Origin: CAYNST01 sp964641175
GTDB taxonomy: Bacteria > Pseudomonadota > Gammaproteobacteria > Pseudomonadales > Cellvibrionaceae
DNA: 64,000 nt
NCBI GenBank assembly: GCA_964641175.1
Contig: CAZXLJ010000002.1
Coordinates: 6,325-70,324, forward strand
Direction of reading: 5' to 3'
Below the pieces are notes generated by a model. The model was not told where the DNA came from and made no database searches. It worked only from the letters and a program-made list of their open reading frames with translations. Each line of letters starts with the position of its first letter. Position 1 is the first letter of the stretch. A program made the position numbers and the translations under genes. Shown piece after piece: positions 28,201 to 36,058 of this stretch.

Positions 28201-30728
28201 GTGGTGGTACAGTCCGGGAATTCCGTCTGGGTGAAAGTCTCGTCGGCCAGTGCGCATTGGAGCGGCGACGTCTGATAATTAATGAGACCGATCAGCAGCC
28301 CCTGCGGATCAGTTCCGGTCTCGTAGAAGTTACCCCCCGCATGGTTATGGTTCTGCCTGTGCTTTTTGAAGGCCAGGTTAAAGCAGTCATTGAACTGGCA
28401 TCGGTGAAGGAATTCAACACGTCCCATACAGCCTTCCTTGAACAGCTGACGGATATTGTCGGGATTGTGCTGAATAATATCGAAGCCACCATGCGGACTG
28501 AGCGTCTGCTGGCTCAGTCCCAGCAGCTGGCAACTGAATTACAAACCCGTCAGTTCGAACTGCAACAAACCAACGAAGAACTGGCGCAGAAAGCCCAACT
28601 TCTGGCGGCCCAGAATGCAGAAGTTGAGCGCAAAAACCAGGAAATTGATCAGGCGAAACGCGCAGTCGAAGAAAAAGCCGCCGAACTCGCGCTTGCCTCC
28701 CGCTACAAATCCGAGTTTCTGGCCAATGTGTCCCATGAATTGCGCACACCGCTCCACAGTATTCTGATCCTCGGTGAGCAGCTTGCCGAGAATATCGACG
28801 GCAATCTGAGCGCACGACAGGTTGAATTTGCCCACACAATCCATTCTGCCGGGACCGATCTGCTGAACCTCATCAGCGACATACTTGACCTGTCGAAAAT
28901 TGAATCGGGCACAGTCACCGTCGAGTGCGAGGAGCTGCTATTCGACAACCTTAGAGCCATGGTCGAAAGGAATTTTCGCCACGAAGCGGAAACGCGCCAC
29001 CTGCTGTTTCATACACGCTTCGGTAACGATCTGGGGCGACATATCCATACCGATCCAAAGCGACTGCTGCAAGTTTTGAAAAACCTGCTTTCCAACGCGT
29101 TTAAATTTACTGAAAAAGGCAGTGTTGAACTGCTGGTGGATGTCGCCACATCTGGCTGGACCAAAGGGCATCCTGTGCTCGATCACGCCGATTCCGTGAT
29201 TTCGTTTGCGGTAACAGATACGGGCACCGGTATCCCGGCAGACAAGCAGAAGCTTATCTTTGAGGCCTTTCAGCAGGCAGACGCCGGCACTGCCCGTCGT
29301 TATGGCGGTACCGGCCTGGGACTGGCAATCAGTCGGGAACTGGCCCAACTGCTGGGAGGCGAGATCCGGGTGCAGAGCTCGGTCGGGCATGGCAGTACCT
29401 TTACCTTGTTTCTGCCTTTGAAGCAGGCCGACTCGGCTTACCGGTTTTTGCCACAACTGCGTGGCAGGGTCTCCGACGAGAGCGTCGACAATGTGGTCGC
29501 CCTGCCCTTGCCCGGAATTGAAGCCCATGTCGATGATCGCCAGGCGCTTGCGGAGTCCGACAAGATTCTGCTGATTCTGGAGGACGATCCCCACTACGCC
29601 CCTATTTTGCTGGATCTGGCACGTTCGCAAGGGTTTAAAGGGATCCTTGCGTCGCGCGGCGCCGAAGCACTGCAATTGCTCACGCGATATCCCGTAGCAG
29701 CCATTTCCCTCGATATCTTCCTGCCCGACATGCTTGGCTGGACAGTTCTGAGCCTGCTCAAGCAAAACCCCGTCACGCGGCATATTCCGGTGCAAATCAT
29801 TACCGTGGACGAGGAACGTCATCATGGCCTCGTCCGGGGCGCCTTCGCCTGCATTAACAAGCTCGCGACATCCGAACTCATTGCAGAATCCCTTGCCGAC
29901 CTGTACCAGTTTGTATGCAGCCGCCAACGGCGCCTGCTGGTGCTAGAGGCCGCGCCCACAGATATTACCCGAAATGGCCTGCAGGATTTCCCGAATGTAG
30001 ACGTAACCCGCATGGATCACGCGGCGGCCGGACTGGAAGCCATGCGTTCCCAAGTGTTCGATTGCGTCATCCTCAACATGAACCTGAAACGCCAGGGCGC
30101 TCTGGAAGTTCTGAGTGAAATGCAGCGGGACAGCGGATTGAGAGAGATTCCGGTGGTAGTAGCCATGAGCAGCGAGCTGTCACCCAAGATAGAAAGTTTT
30201 ATCAATACTGTGGCCAAGACGCTGATTTTAAAGGAAGCACATTCTGCTGAGCGGTTGATTGATGAAGCTGCGCTCTATTTGCATTGTGCGCTGGATGATC
30301 TGCCCGAAGAGCAGCGGGAAAAGTTGCAGAAGCTTTACGACAGCGACGAAGCGCTGATCAATAAGAAGGTTTTGGTCGTAGATGACGACGTGAGGAACAT
30401 ATTCGCCCTTTCCAGTATCCTCGAGCGTCACCATATGAACGTTCTGACCGCCAATAATGGCCGCGATGCAATCAAAATAATTGAGCAAACTGAAGATCTG
30501 GCAATAGTGCTTATGGATATCATGATGCCCGGAATGGACGGTTATACGACGATGCGCAAGATTCGCCAGCAACCCCGGTTCACTGCTTTACCCATAATTG
30601 CCCTGACGGCGAAGGCCATGAAAGGAGATCGGGAAAAGTGTCTGGAGGCCGGCGCCTCCGATTACGTGCCCAAACCCGTCAATAACCAGCAACTGGTTGC
30701 TCTGCTGCGTTCCTGGCTGCACCGCTAA
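25281..30728 (+). CDS. Giant HAMP-array hybrid histidine kinase with GAF and three receiver domains
   Basis: 1815 residues with no membrane helix, so cytosolic. Residues about 25-905 are a HAMP array: a divergent first unit and eight near-identical 92-residue repeats. A GAF domain (about 925-1070) and a coiled coil (about 1080-1140) follow. The kinase core has phospho-acceptor His1152 in NVSHELRTPLHS, the N-box LKNLLSNAFKF and G-boxes DTGTGIP and GGTGLGL. Three receiver domains follow. The first (about 1428-1545) has Asp1478 and the third (about 1695-1810) has Asp1746 in LMDIMMPGMDG. The middle one has Asn1599 where the Asp should be, so it cannot accept phosphate. The array resembles class III (Nik1-type) osmosensing kinases. 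The next kinase gene overlaps its stop by TAATG. Confidence 0.95.
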   Translation: MSATPPSTSDAEFPESSLTPSIYSQDALLMALQAVRDGDFSVRLPGNWTGIEGKIADTFNDIVAANSQIARELERVGQAVGQEGKTRQRVRCDRRLGCWGSMEAAVNTLIDDLLWPTAEVTRSIAAVAKGDLSQTVSLDIEGRQLQGEFLRSAQIVNRMIDQMSVFTSEVTRVAREVGAEGKLGGQAKVKGVSGVWKDLTDNVNSMANNLTAQVRNISEVTIAVANGDLSRKITVDVRGEILQLKEAINTMVDQLRSFASEVTRVAREVGTEGKLGGQAIVPGVAGTWKDLTDNVNVMAVNLTDQVRGIAEVATAIARGDLSRKITVDVKGEILELKNTINTMVDQLNSFAAEVTRVAREVGTEGKLGGQAEVPGVAGTWKNLTDNVNSMAGNLTAQVRNIAEVATAVARGDLSRKVTVDVKGEISELKNTINTMVDQLNGFASEVTRVAREVGTEGELGGQAIVPGVAGTWKDLTDSVNAMATNLTAQVRNIAEVTTAVARGDLSRKITVDVKGEILQLKDTINTMVDQLNSFAAEVTRVAKEVGTEGALGGQAEVPGVAGTWKNLTDNVNSMAGNLTAQVRNIAEVTTAVARGDLSRKITVDVKGEILQLKDTINTMVDQLNGFASEVTRVSREVGTEGKLGGQARVPGVAGTWKDLTDNVNVMATNLTDQVRGIAEVATAIARGDLSRKITVDVRGEILQLKDTINTMVDQLNSFASEVTRVAREVGTEGKLGGQARVPGVAGTWKDLTDNVNVMAHNLTDQVRGIVKVVTAVANGDLTQKLTVESKGEVAALAETINSMTDTLATFADQVTTVAHEVGVEGRLGGQANVPGAAGTWRDLTANVNLLAANLTTQVRAIAEVATAVTTGDLTRYIQVDASGEVADLKNYINAMIGNLRKTTERNTEQDWLKTNLAKFSRMMQGQRDLTTVSQMLLSELAPLVEAQQGLMYIVMENGRDTRLRQTAGYADNFGGGTVREFRLGESLVGQCALERRRLIINETDQQPLRISSGLVEVTPRMVMVLPVLFEGQVKAVIELASVKEFNTSHTAFLEQLTDIVGIVLNNIEATMRTERLLAQSQQLATELQTRQFELQQTNEELAQKAQLLAAQNAEVERKNQEIDQAKRAVEEKAAELALASRYKSEFLANVSHELRTPLHSILILGEQLAENIDGNLSARQVEFAHTIHSAGTDLLNLISDILDLSKIESGTVTVECEELLFDNLRAMVERNFRHEAETRHLLFHTRFGNDLGRHIHTDPKRLLQVLKNLLSNAFKFTEKGSVELLVDVATSGWTKGHPVLDHADSVISFAVTDTGTGIPADKQKLIFEAFQQADAGTARRYGGTGLGLAISRELAQLLGGEIRVQSSVGHGSTFTLFLPLKQADSAYRFLPQLRGRVSDESVDNVVALPLPGIEAHVDDRQALAESDKILLILEDDPHYAPILLDLARSQGFKGILASRGAEALQLLTRYPVAAISLDIFLPDMLGWTVLSLLKQNPVTRHIPVQIITVDEERHHGLVRGAFACINKLATSELIAESLADLYQFVCSRQRRLLVLEAAPTDITRNGLQDFPNVDVTRMDHAAAGLEAMRSQVFDCVILNMNLKRQGALEVLSEMQRDSGLREIPVVVAMSSELSPKIESFINTVAKTLILKEAHSAERLIDEAALYLHCALDDLPEEQREKLQKLYDSDEALINKKVLVVDDDVRNIFALSSILERHHMNVLTANNGRDAIKIIEQTEDLAIVLMDIMMPGMDGYTTMRKIRQQPRFTALPIIALTAKAMKGDREKCLEAGASDYVPKPVNNQQLVALLRSWLHR
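25769..27976 (+). repeat. Eight tandem 276-bp repeats encoding HAMP units
   Basis: The motif F-A-(S/A)-E-V-T-R-V-(A/S)-(R/K)-E-V-G recurs with an exact period of 276 bases (92 codons), starting near 25769, 26045, 26321, 26597, 26873, 27149, 27425 and 27701. Units 2-7 are very similar even at DNA level, which suggests recent duplication or gene conversion. The last unit diverges (ATFADQVTTVAHEVGVEG). The repetition also produces a long antisense open frame that is not a gene. Confidence 0.95.
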
Positions 30729-32515
30729 TGACAACAGCTCCCGATTCCAAGGAACAACGAGGCGCGCCGGCAGTTCACCCGGTTAACATCCTGCTGGTGG
30801 ACGACCGGCCGGAACGACTGCTGAGCTACGAAGTTACCCTCGAAAGCCTGGGCCACAATCTGGTACGCGCACAGTCCGGTAATGAAGCGCTTTGGCGATT
30901 GATGGAAATGGAATTTGCAGCGATCCTGCTTGATGTCAGCATGCCTGGAATGGACGGGTTCGAAACGGCGGCCCTGATTCGCGACCATCCCCGTTTTGAA
31001 GAAACGCCCATAATCTTCGTAACCGGCGTGCAGGTCACGGATTTTGATCAGCGTAAAGGTTATGAAATGGGCGCGGTGGACTATGTCCAGATTCCTGTTA
31101 TCCCAGAAATCCTGCGCGGCAAGGTGCAGGCGCTGGTGCAATTGTATCTGCAACGGGCAGAGCTCTACCGTCTGAACGCCGAACTTGCCCGCACCAATGC
31201 TGAGCTGGCCAAGGCTCATGAAGAATTGAAAGCGCAGAATATGCGCGAACTGCAGCAACTGAACCAGACCCTGGAAAATGCGAATTCCCAGCTCGTTCAA
31301 ACCAACACGCAGCTCACACAAGAAGTCGCGGAACGCAAACGGGCTGAAACCGCCCTATGCGACTCAGCACGGCGTAAGGATGAATACATCGCAATTCTTG
31401 CTCATGAACTGCGCAATCCGTTATCCGCCATGCATAACGCCGTTCAGGTCATGCAGCTCGAAGGCGCGACGGAACAACAGCTAGACTGGGCACAAGAGCT
31501 GTTGCAGCGACAGGTCAAGCACTTGACCTGTCTTATGGACGACCTGCTGGACGTCTCCCGTATTTCCAATGGCCGGATATATCTGCGCAAGGAACCCGTG
31601 GACCTGTTAAAGGTAGTCACTCACGCTGCGGATACCGTGACGCCACTTTTACTGCAGCACAATCACAATCTTCAGGTAAGCCTGCCCGAAGCCTCGGTTT
31701 ATGTCGAAGGAGACATGATCCGGCTTACTCAGGTGCTGGGCAATCTGTTGACCAACGCCATCAAATATATGGATAACGGCGGCACCATCTGGCTGACGCT
31801 TGACGTTGACCCGGAGATTGCCAAGTGGGCGACAATCCGGGTACGGGATGAAGGTGTCGGCATTCCACAGGAGTTTTTGCACAGTGTCTTCGATCTTTTT
31901 GTTCAGGCGCCAACAGCGCTCAATCGAGCTCAAGGTGGTCTGGGGATAGGATTGGCATTGGTGCAGGCACTCGTGGGGCTGCATGGCGGAACTGCACACG
32001 TAACCAGCGAGGGGCCCGGAAAAGGGGCTGAATTTTCGGTGCGGCTACCGGTATTCAAGCGAGGCCCCCAGGAAAAACCGGATCCGGCCTCCGGCCTCGC
32101 CGAGACGCCCGCACATATGCGTGTACTTATCATTGATGACAACGTCGATTCCGCGAGGGGCCTTCTGATGTGTCTTGAAAGTGAAGGCTACACCGTTGAG
32201 GCAAAGCATGGAGGCAAGGCGGGATATGCGATGGCCACAGAGATGAAACCTGATGCAGTGCTTCTGGATATTGGTTTACCCGATATTGATGGTTACGAGG
32301 TTGCCCGGAAATTAAGGGCGAATGAGAGAACCCGGGACGTCACAATCATTGCAATGACCGGCTATGGCGGAGAAACCGAGAAAAACAAAGCCCGCGACGC
32401 CGGTTTCGATCATTATCTGGTGAAACCTGTCGACCTGGCCAAATTGTTTCATCTCCTCAATTCAGACTTGCGAAAAGTGGCTCTCCAAAAAACCTCCAGC
32501 CCTGCCCCTCCATAG
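30728..32515 (+). CDS. Hybrid histidine kinase, REC-coiled coil-HisKA-HATPase-REC
   Basis: 595 residues, soluble. The N-terminal receiver (about 18-135) has Asp69 in LLDVSMPGMDG. In it the usual Lys-Pro is replaced by Q-I-P in DYVQIPVIPEIL, a feature of this receiver subfamily. A coiled coil (about 140-215) leads to the HisKA domain with His226 in ILAHELRNPLSAMH, then an ATPase domain (NLLTNAIKY, DEGVGIP, GGLGIGLAL). A C-terminal receiver has Asp514 in LLDIGLPDIDG. The ATG overlaps the stop of the HAMP-array kinase, so both are translated from one message. Phosphotransfer from the first kinase to this N-terminal receiver is likely but inferred. No DNA-binding output protein is encoded nearby. 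Confidence 0.94.
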   Translation: MTTAPDSKEQRGAPAVHPVNILLVDDRPERLLSYEVTLESLGHNLVRAQSGNEALWRLMEMEFAAILLDVSMPGMDGFETAALIRDHPRFEETPIIFVTGVQVTDFDQRKGYEMGAVDYVQIPVIPEILRGKVQALVQLYLQRAELYRLNAELARTNAELAKAHEELKAQNMRELQQLNQTLENANSQLVQTNTQLTQEVAERKRAETALCDSARRKDEYIAILAHELRNPLSAMHNAVQVMQLEGATEQQLDWAQELLQRQVKHLTCLMDDLLDVSRISNGRIYLRKEPVDLLKVVTHAADTVTPLLLQHNHNLQVSLPEASVYVEGDMIRLTQVLGNLLTNAIKYMDNGGTIWLTLDVDPEIAKWATIRVRDEGVGIPQEFLHSVFDLFVQAPTALNRAQGGLGIGLALVQALVGLHGGTAHVTSEGPGKGAEFSVRLPVFKRGPQEKPDPASGLAETPAHMRVLIIDDNVDSARGLLMCLESEGYTVEAKHGGKAGYAMATEMKPDAVLLDIGLPDIDGYEVARKLRANERTRDVTIIAMTGYGGETEKNKARDAGFDHYLVKPVDLAKLFHLLNSDLRKVALQKTSSPAPP

Positions 32516-32527
32516 CCAGGGAATAGG

Positions 32528-32559
32528 CCAGCCGCTATTCGGACTTAATCAGAGGTTCT
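32528..32559 (-). repeat. Solo end of the MITE-like repeat
   Basis: Read on the minus strand, this stretch gives AGAACCTCTGATTAAGTCCG followed by AATAGCGGCTGG. It matches the right end of the element at 54671-54990 (same AAGTCCGAATAGCG core) and the first bases of the copy at 63910. Only this end is recognisable here. Confidence 0.6.
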
Positions 32560-32641
32560 CTGCAGCGCTGTAAAAATTACAGGTATCGCCTTCAGGGGAA
32601 AATGGTCCCTACCGACGGATATTGTGGCAAGGAAGGGAAAT

Positions 32642-32672
32642 CCGGCCCGACAAAGTCGTGTTCGCGGGCCGG
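32642..32672 (-). terminator. Inverted repeat downstream of the YqaE-like gene
   Basis: CCGGCCCG (32642-32649), a 15-base spacer and CGGGCCGG (32665-32672) form a perfect 8-bp stem 15 bases past the stop codon of the minus-strand gene. It is followed on that strand by a pyrimidine-rich ATTTCCCTTCC. The long spacer makes its efficiency uncertain. Confidence 0.4.
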
Positions 32673-32687
32673 CCTCGGCTGGACCTG

Positions 32688-32861
32688 TCAGTGCTTCAGA
32701 ATCACGTAAAGGGCGTGAATAATCCCGGGAATAAAGCCGAAAAGCGTCAGAAGGATGTTAAGCCAGAAGTGCCCCTTAAACCCTACTTCCATGAATACAC
32801 CTAACGGAGGCAGCAGAATCGCGAACAGAATTTTAATGGGATCAGTAGCGGTAACAGCCAT
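32688..32861 (-). CDS. YqaE/Pmp3 family small membrane protein
   Basis: 57 residues. It has two hydrophobic helices and the family pattern LLPPLGVFMEVGF ... LNILLTLFGFIPGIIHALYV, which identifies the YqaE/Pmp3 (UPF0057) family. These proteins sit in the cytoplasmic membrane and are linked to salt, cold and membrane-potential stress. The ATG (complement of 32859-32861) is preceded by a strong site, GAGGAG. The gene stands alone between the kinase pair and the imelysin locus. Confidence 0.92.
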   Translation of the reverse strand: MAVTATDPIKILFAILLPPLGVFMEVGFKGHFWLNILLTLFGFIPGIIHALYVILKH

Positions 32862-32996
32862 GGTATCTCCTCAGATGGTAGTTGGTTTAATTACTCTGCA
32901 TTTATGCATCTATCACTGCACTATCCATGCCACGCGAAACGGTTAACAAAATTCCGCCGCATTGATCTAAAGGAAATTTCTGGGAAGCGTGTTATT

Positions 32997-33017
32997 GCGA
33001 ATTAGTCTCATTTTCGC
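32997..33017. promoter_or_regulatory. Fur-box-like palindrome ahead of the imelysin/DHOR operon
   Basis: GCGAATTAGTCTCATTTTCGC has outer arms GCGAA/TTCGC and a core close to the Fur core AATGAGAATCATT (10 of 13 positions). It lies 34 bases ahead of the imelysin start codon. Imelysin-family loci are known to be iron-repressed in other bacteria. Binding by Fur here is inferred. Confidence 0.45.
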
Positions 33018-33051
33018 TAGGATGGCCTCCATTTTCCCGTAGAGAATAGCC

Positions 33052-34452
33052 ATGCAGTCGGTCCGGGCCCCCTCCTTTTTAGCCGCTAAACTTTTCCTTT
33101 TGCTCATCGCGGCAGCACTTTCTGCCTGCACGGATTCATCTCCAGAACCAAATCAGGAGAGTAAGAAAGGGAGTAAAGATCGGGTCGACACTGCATTGAT
33201 GACGGATGTCGTGAAGACGAACGCCGCCATGGCACATGCAGTCTACTCCGACTCCGTAATCATGGCACGAACGCTTGCAACCGCAATTGACCAGCTGATT
33301 GCAGCGCCTTCCCCAGAAGCTTTTTCAGCAGCCAGAGACGCTTGGCTCGCTGCTCGCGAACCCTACGGAAAATCCGAAGTATTCCGCTTCCGGTCAGGTC
33401 CCATTGACGTGCTTAATGAGGATGGCACCCTGGGTAAAGAGGGCGACGGGCCTGAGGGGCGGATCAACGCCTGGCCCCTTGGCGAAGCGCTCATCGACTA
33501 TGTTGAGGCGCCCGTCGACGGATTGGCGGGACCAGAGATCGGTAACTCAACCCAGACAATCAAGGGCAACATCATCGCTGATAGCGACAGCTTTCCGGAG
33601 ATCAATGCGGAAGTGCTGAAATCCCATCAGGAACTCGGAGGCGATGAACGCAATGTCACTTCTGGCTATCACGCTATTGAATTTTTGCTCTGGGGTCAGG
33701 ATCTCAATAGCGATGGATCTGGAACTGGGTCCCGCGACGCCTCACCCGGCCAGCGCCCCTGGACCGATTACCATGCGGTAACCGGGCAGTGCACCAGCGG
33801 CCGCGAGTCCGCGCCTGAACTTGTCTGCAAGCGCAGGGGTGATTATCTGCGAGCGGCAGTCCAATTGCTGCTCAAGGACCTGACCGCCGTCGCCAACGCA
33901 TGGGACCCGCAGAATCCCGATAGTTTCCATTCTGTCTATATCAAGCAGGCATCGAACTCTCTTGCCGGGATACTCCAGAGCATGGGCCGGTTGAGCTTCG
34001 GCGAGCTGGCGGGAGAACGCATGAATATTGCGCTTCTGGATGATTCCCAGGAAGACGAGCATTCATGCTTCAGTGATAACACTCATCGTGACATTTATTT
34101 GAACTTTGCAGGCATTGTGGATTCATTTGAAGGTGAATACACCCGGGTGGATGGCACTGTGGTATCCGGACCGGGCATCGACGATTTGCTGATCGCCGCC
34201 GGTCACCTTGAGCTTGAAAAGCGGTTGCGGGAAGTTCTCGCGGCAACCGGCCAAAGAATTCAACAAATCGATACGGCTGCACGGCAGGGCACTCCTTTCG
34301 ATCAGCAAATCCAGATGGAAAGTCATCGAACCAATATCGCGGCAGTGATTTCCGCACTCGCCGAACAAACAAAGGTCATTGAAGATGTTGCCCGGACGCT
34401 TCAGCTTGAGGTGGATGATTTGCGCCAGGATACCGAGCAACGTATTCAGTAA
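33052..34452 (+). CDS. Imelysin-family lipoprotein (insulin-cleaving metalloproteinase-like)
   Basis: 466 residues. The leader ends in a lipobox (LSAC), so it is membrane anchored in the periplasm or outer membrane. It contains the GxHxxE family motif as SGYHAIEFLLWG (His207, Glu210) and a downstream SCFSDNTHRD segment shared by the ICMP/IrpA group. Imelysins are thought to bind or take up iron; protease activity reported for ICMP is doubtful for most members. It is the first gene of a co-directional cluster with two di-haem proteins, a second imelysin and a DUF1513 protein. A Fur-like box is upstream, and one base separates its stop from the next ATG. Confidence 0.93.
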   Translation: MQSVRAPSFLAAKLFLLLIAAALSACTDSSPEPNQESKKGSKDRVDTALMTDVVKTNAAMAHAVYSDSVIMARTLATAIDQLIAAPSPEAFSAARDAWLAAREPYGKSEVFRFRSGPIDVLNEDGTLGKEGDGPEGRINAWPLGEALIDYVEAPVDGLAGPEIGNSTQTIKGNIIADSDSFPEINAEVLKSHQELGGDERNVTSGYHAIEFLLWGQDLNSDGSGTGSRDASPGQRPWTDYHAVTGQCTSGRESAPELVCKRRGDYLRAAVQLLLKDLTAVANAWDPQNPDSFHSVYIKQASNSLAGILQSMGRLSFGELAGERMNIALLDDSQEDEHSCFSDNTHRDIYLNFAGIVDSFEGEYTRVDGTVVSGPGIDDLLIAAGHLELEKRLREVLAATGQRIQQIDTAARQGTPFDQQIQMESHRTNIAAVISALAEQTKVIEDVARTLQLEVDDLRQDTEQRIQ

Positions 34453-34453
34453 A

Positions 34454-36058
34454 ATGGCGCGGAAATGGCAACGGCTGCTGCCGGTAATCTGCGTCGGCGG
34501 CGTGGGAATTTTATCCGCGGGATGTGATTCCTCCGGAGCAAGAGAGGCATCACAGCCGGCAGAAATATCCCTCCCGGCTTCATACTATAGCGCCGGTGCC
34601 GGCACAGTAGAGCGCTGGGATCGGGATGCTTTCAGCCAAAGCTTTCCGGCGGTTCAGAATGCCTTCGAACTCGATGCGTTGTTCAAGCAGGGCAATTTTT
34701 TCTTTCGCGGCGTGCGCAAGAATACCGGCCCCCTGATCAATAACAACATCTGCCAGGGATGTCATATCAAAGATGGGCGCGGGACCATTTCGGCTGACGA
34801 CGGGGAAGTGCTAAACGCGCTGCTTTTCCATTTGTCCGTTCAGACAAGCGATGGTGAGCCCATGCCTGATCCTGTGTACGGGGTGCAGCTGCAGACTCTG
34901 GCGCTACAGGAAAACGGTAGTTTGGCGCCGGCGACAAATGACGGTGGCCTCGCCGCCGAAGCTCGACCCTTCGTTCGATATCAGATCATCAGGGGTGAGT
35001 ACCCGGATGGTACGCCATATCAGCTCCATAAGCCGATGTATTACTTCAGTCATCTTCGCTACGGCGACTTCGCTGAGGGGATCCGCATTTCTCCCAGGCT
35101 GGCTTCGCCAATCATTGGCCTGGGCTTGCTCGAAGCAATATCCAGCGACGCCATCGAAGCACTGGCGGATCCGGAAGACAGAAACAGGGACGGTATTTCG
35201 GGGCGGGCAAGATGGGTCCACGATCCGAGCCGGGATGCACCGGTCCTCGGACGTTTCGGCTGGAAAGCTGGCAGCGGCAGCGTGCTGCACCAGACCTCCA
35301 AGGCGCTGGTTAATGATATGAGTCTTACTAACCGTTTTTTTCCGGAAGAAAGCTGTACCCCGGTTCAGGTCGATTGTATCGAAGCGGCCGCACGGGAGTC
35401 CCGCACGGCAGATGAGGCTGACATCGATGATGTAACCCTCGCTTCCCTGGAGTTCTACGCCAGGACTCTCGCTGTACCTTCCCGTCGTGGTTTTGATCAT
35501 CAGGCAAACCGTTGGGAAGAAAATATCGAGATGGGTGAAAATATTTTCACCGCAATTGGATGCAACGGATGCCATCAACCATCCCACAGCACCGGTGTCT
35601 TTGAACACAGCGTGCTCGGCATTGTAAAAGCGCTCTCAGTGCTGGATAAGTCGCAAGAACCGATCGCGCCGCTCAGCCATCAGACGATATTTCCCTATAC
35701 GGATTTGCTTTTGCATGACATGGGCGGCGAATGCCAAAGCCTCGTGCGGGAAGATGCCGATGGTCAGCCGTGCGTATCAGGCGACGAATGTTATTGGGTC
35801 CAGCACTGCGACGGCCTGGCAGATGGTCGGGCGGAAGGAACAGCGGGCGAAACCGAATGGAAAACGCCCCCGCTCTGGGGACTTGGACTAACCCAGACAG
35901 TCTCGCCCGAAGCCGGGTTTCTGCACGACGGGCGCGCCCGGACGATAGAGGAAGCTATCCTCTGGCACGGCGGCGAAGCTCAAAATGTAAAACGTTTGTT
36001 CATGGCGCTGCCCCGTCCGCAGCGCCATGCCCTTGTGCAATTCCTGAATTCGCTGTGA
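34454..36058 (+). CDS. Di-haem DHOR-family (DUF1111) lipoprotein, first copy
   Basis: 534 residues from ATG 34454, one base after the imelysin stop; a longer frame overlapping that gene is less likely. The leader ends in a lipobox (ILSAGC). Two CxxCH haem motifs are present, CQGCH (100-104) and CNGCH (370-374). Family signatures are RNRDGISGRARW and the end segment FLHDGRARTIEEAILWHGGE. The domain resembles di-haem peroxidase/thiosulfate-type cytochromes. In this operon type the protein probably moves electrons for iron reduction or release next to imelysin. The start of a second, shorter homologue overlaps its stop. Confidence 0.92.
   Translation: MARKWQRLLPVICVGGVGILSAGCDSSGAREASQPAEISLPASYYSAGAGTVERWDRDAFSQSFPAVQNAFELDALFKQGNFFFRGVRKNTGPLINNNICQGCHIKDGRGTISADDGEVLNALLFHLSVQTSDGEPMPDPVYGVQLQTLALQENGSLAPATNDGGLAAEARPFVRYQIIRGEYPDGTPYQLHKPMYYFSHLRYGDFAEGIRISPRLASPIIGLGLLEAISSDAIEALADPEDRNRDGISGRARWVHDPSRDAPVLGRFGWKAGSGSVLHQTSKALVNDMSLTNRFFPEESCTPVQVDCIEAAARESRTADEADIDDVTLASLEFYARTLAVPSRRGFDHQANRWEENIEMGENIFTAIGCNGCHQPSHSTGVFEHSVLGIVKALSVLDKSQEPIAPLSHQTIFPYTDLLLHDMGGECQSLVREDADGQPCVSGDECYWVQHCDGLADGRAEGTAGETEWKTPPLWGLGLTQTVSPEAGFLHDGRARTIEEAILWHGGEAQNVKRLFMALPRPQRHALVQFLNSL

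Noticed and set aside
35731..36054. N-terminal extension of the second di-haem protein
   Set aside because: Arginine-rich translation out of frame with the upstream gene. GTG 36055 with stop-start overlap and signal peptide is a better start.
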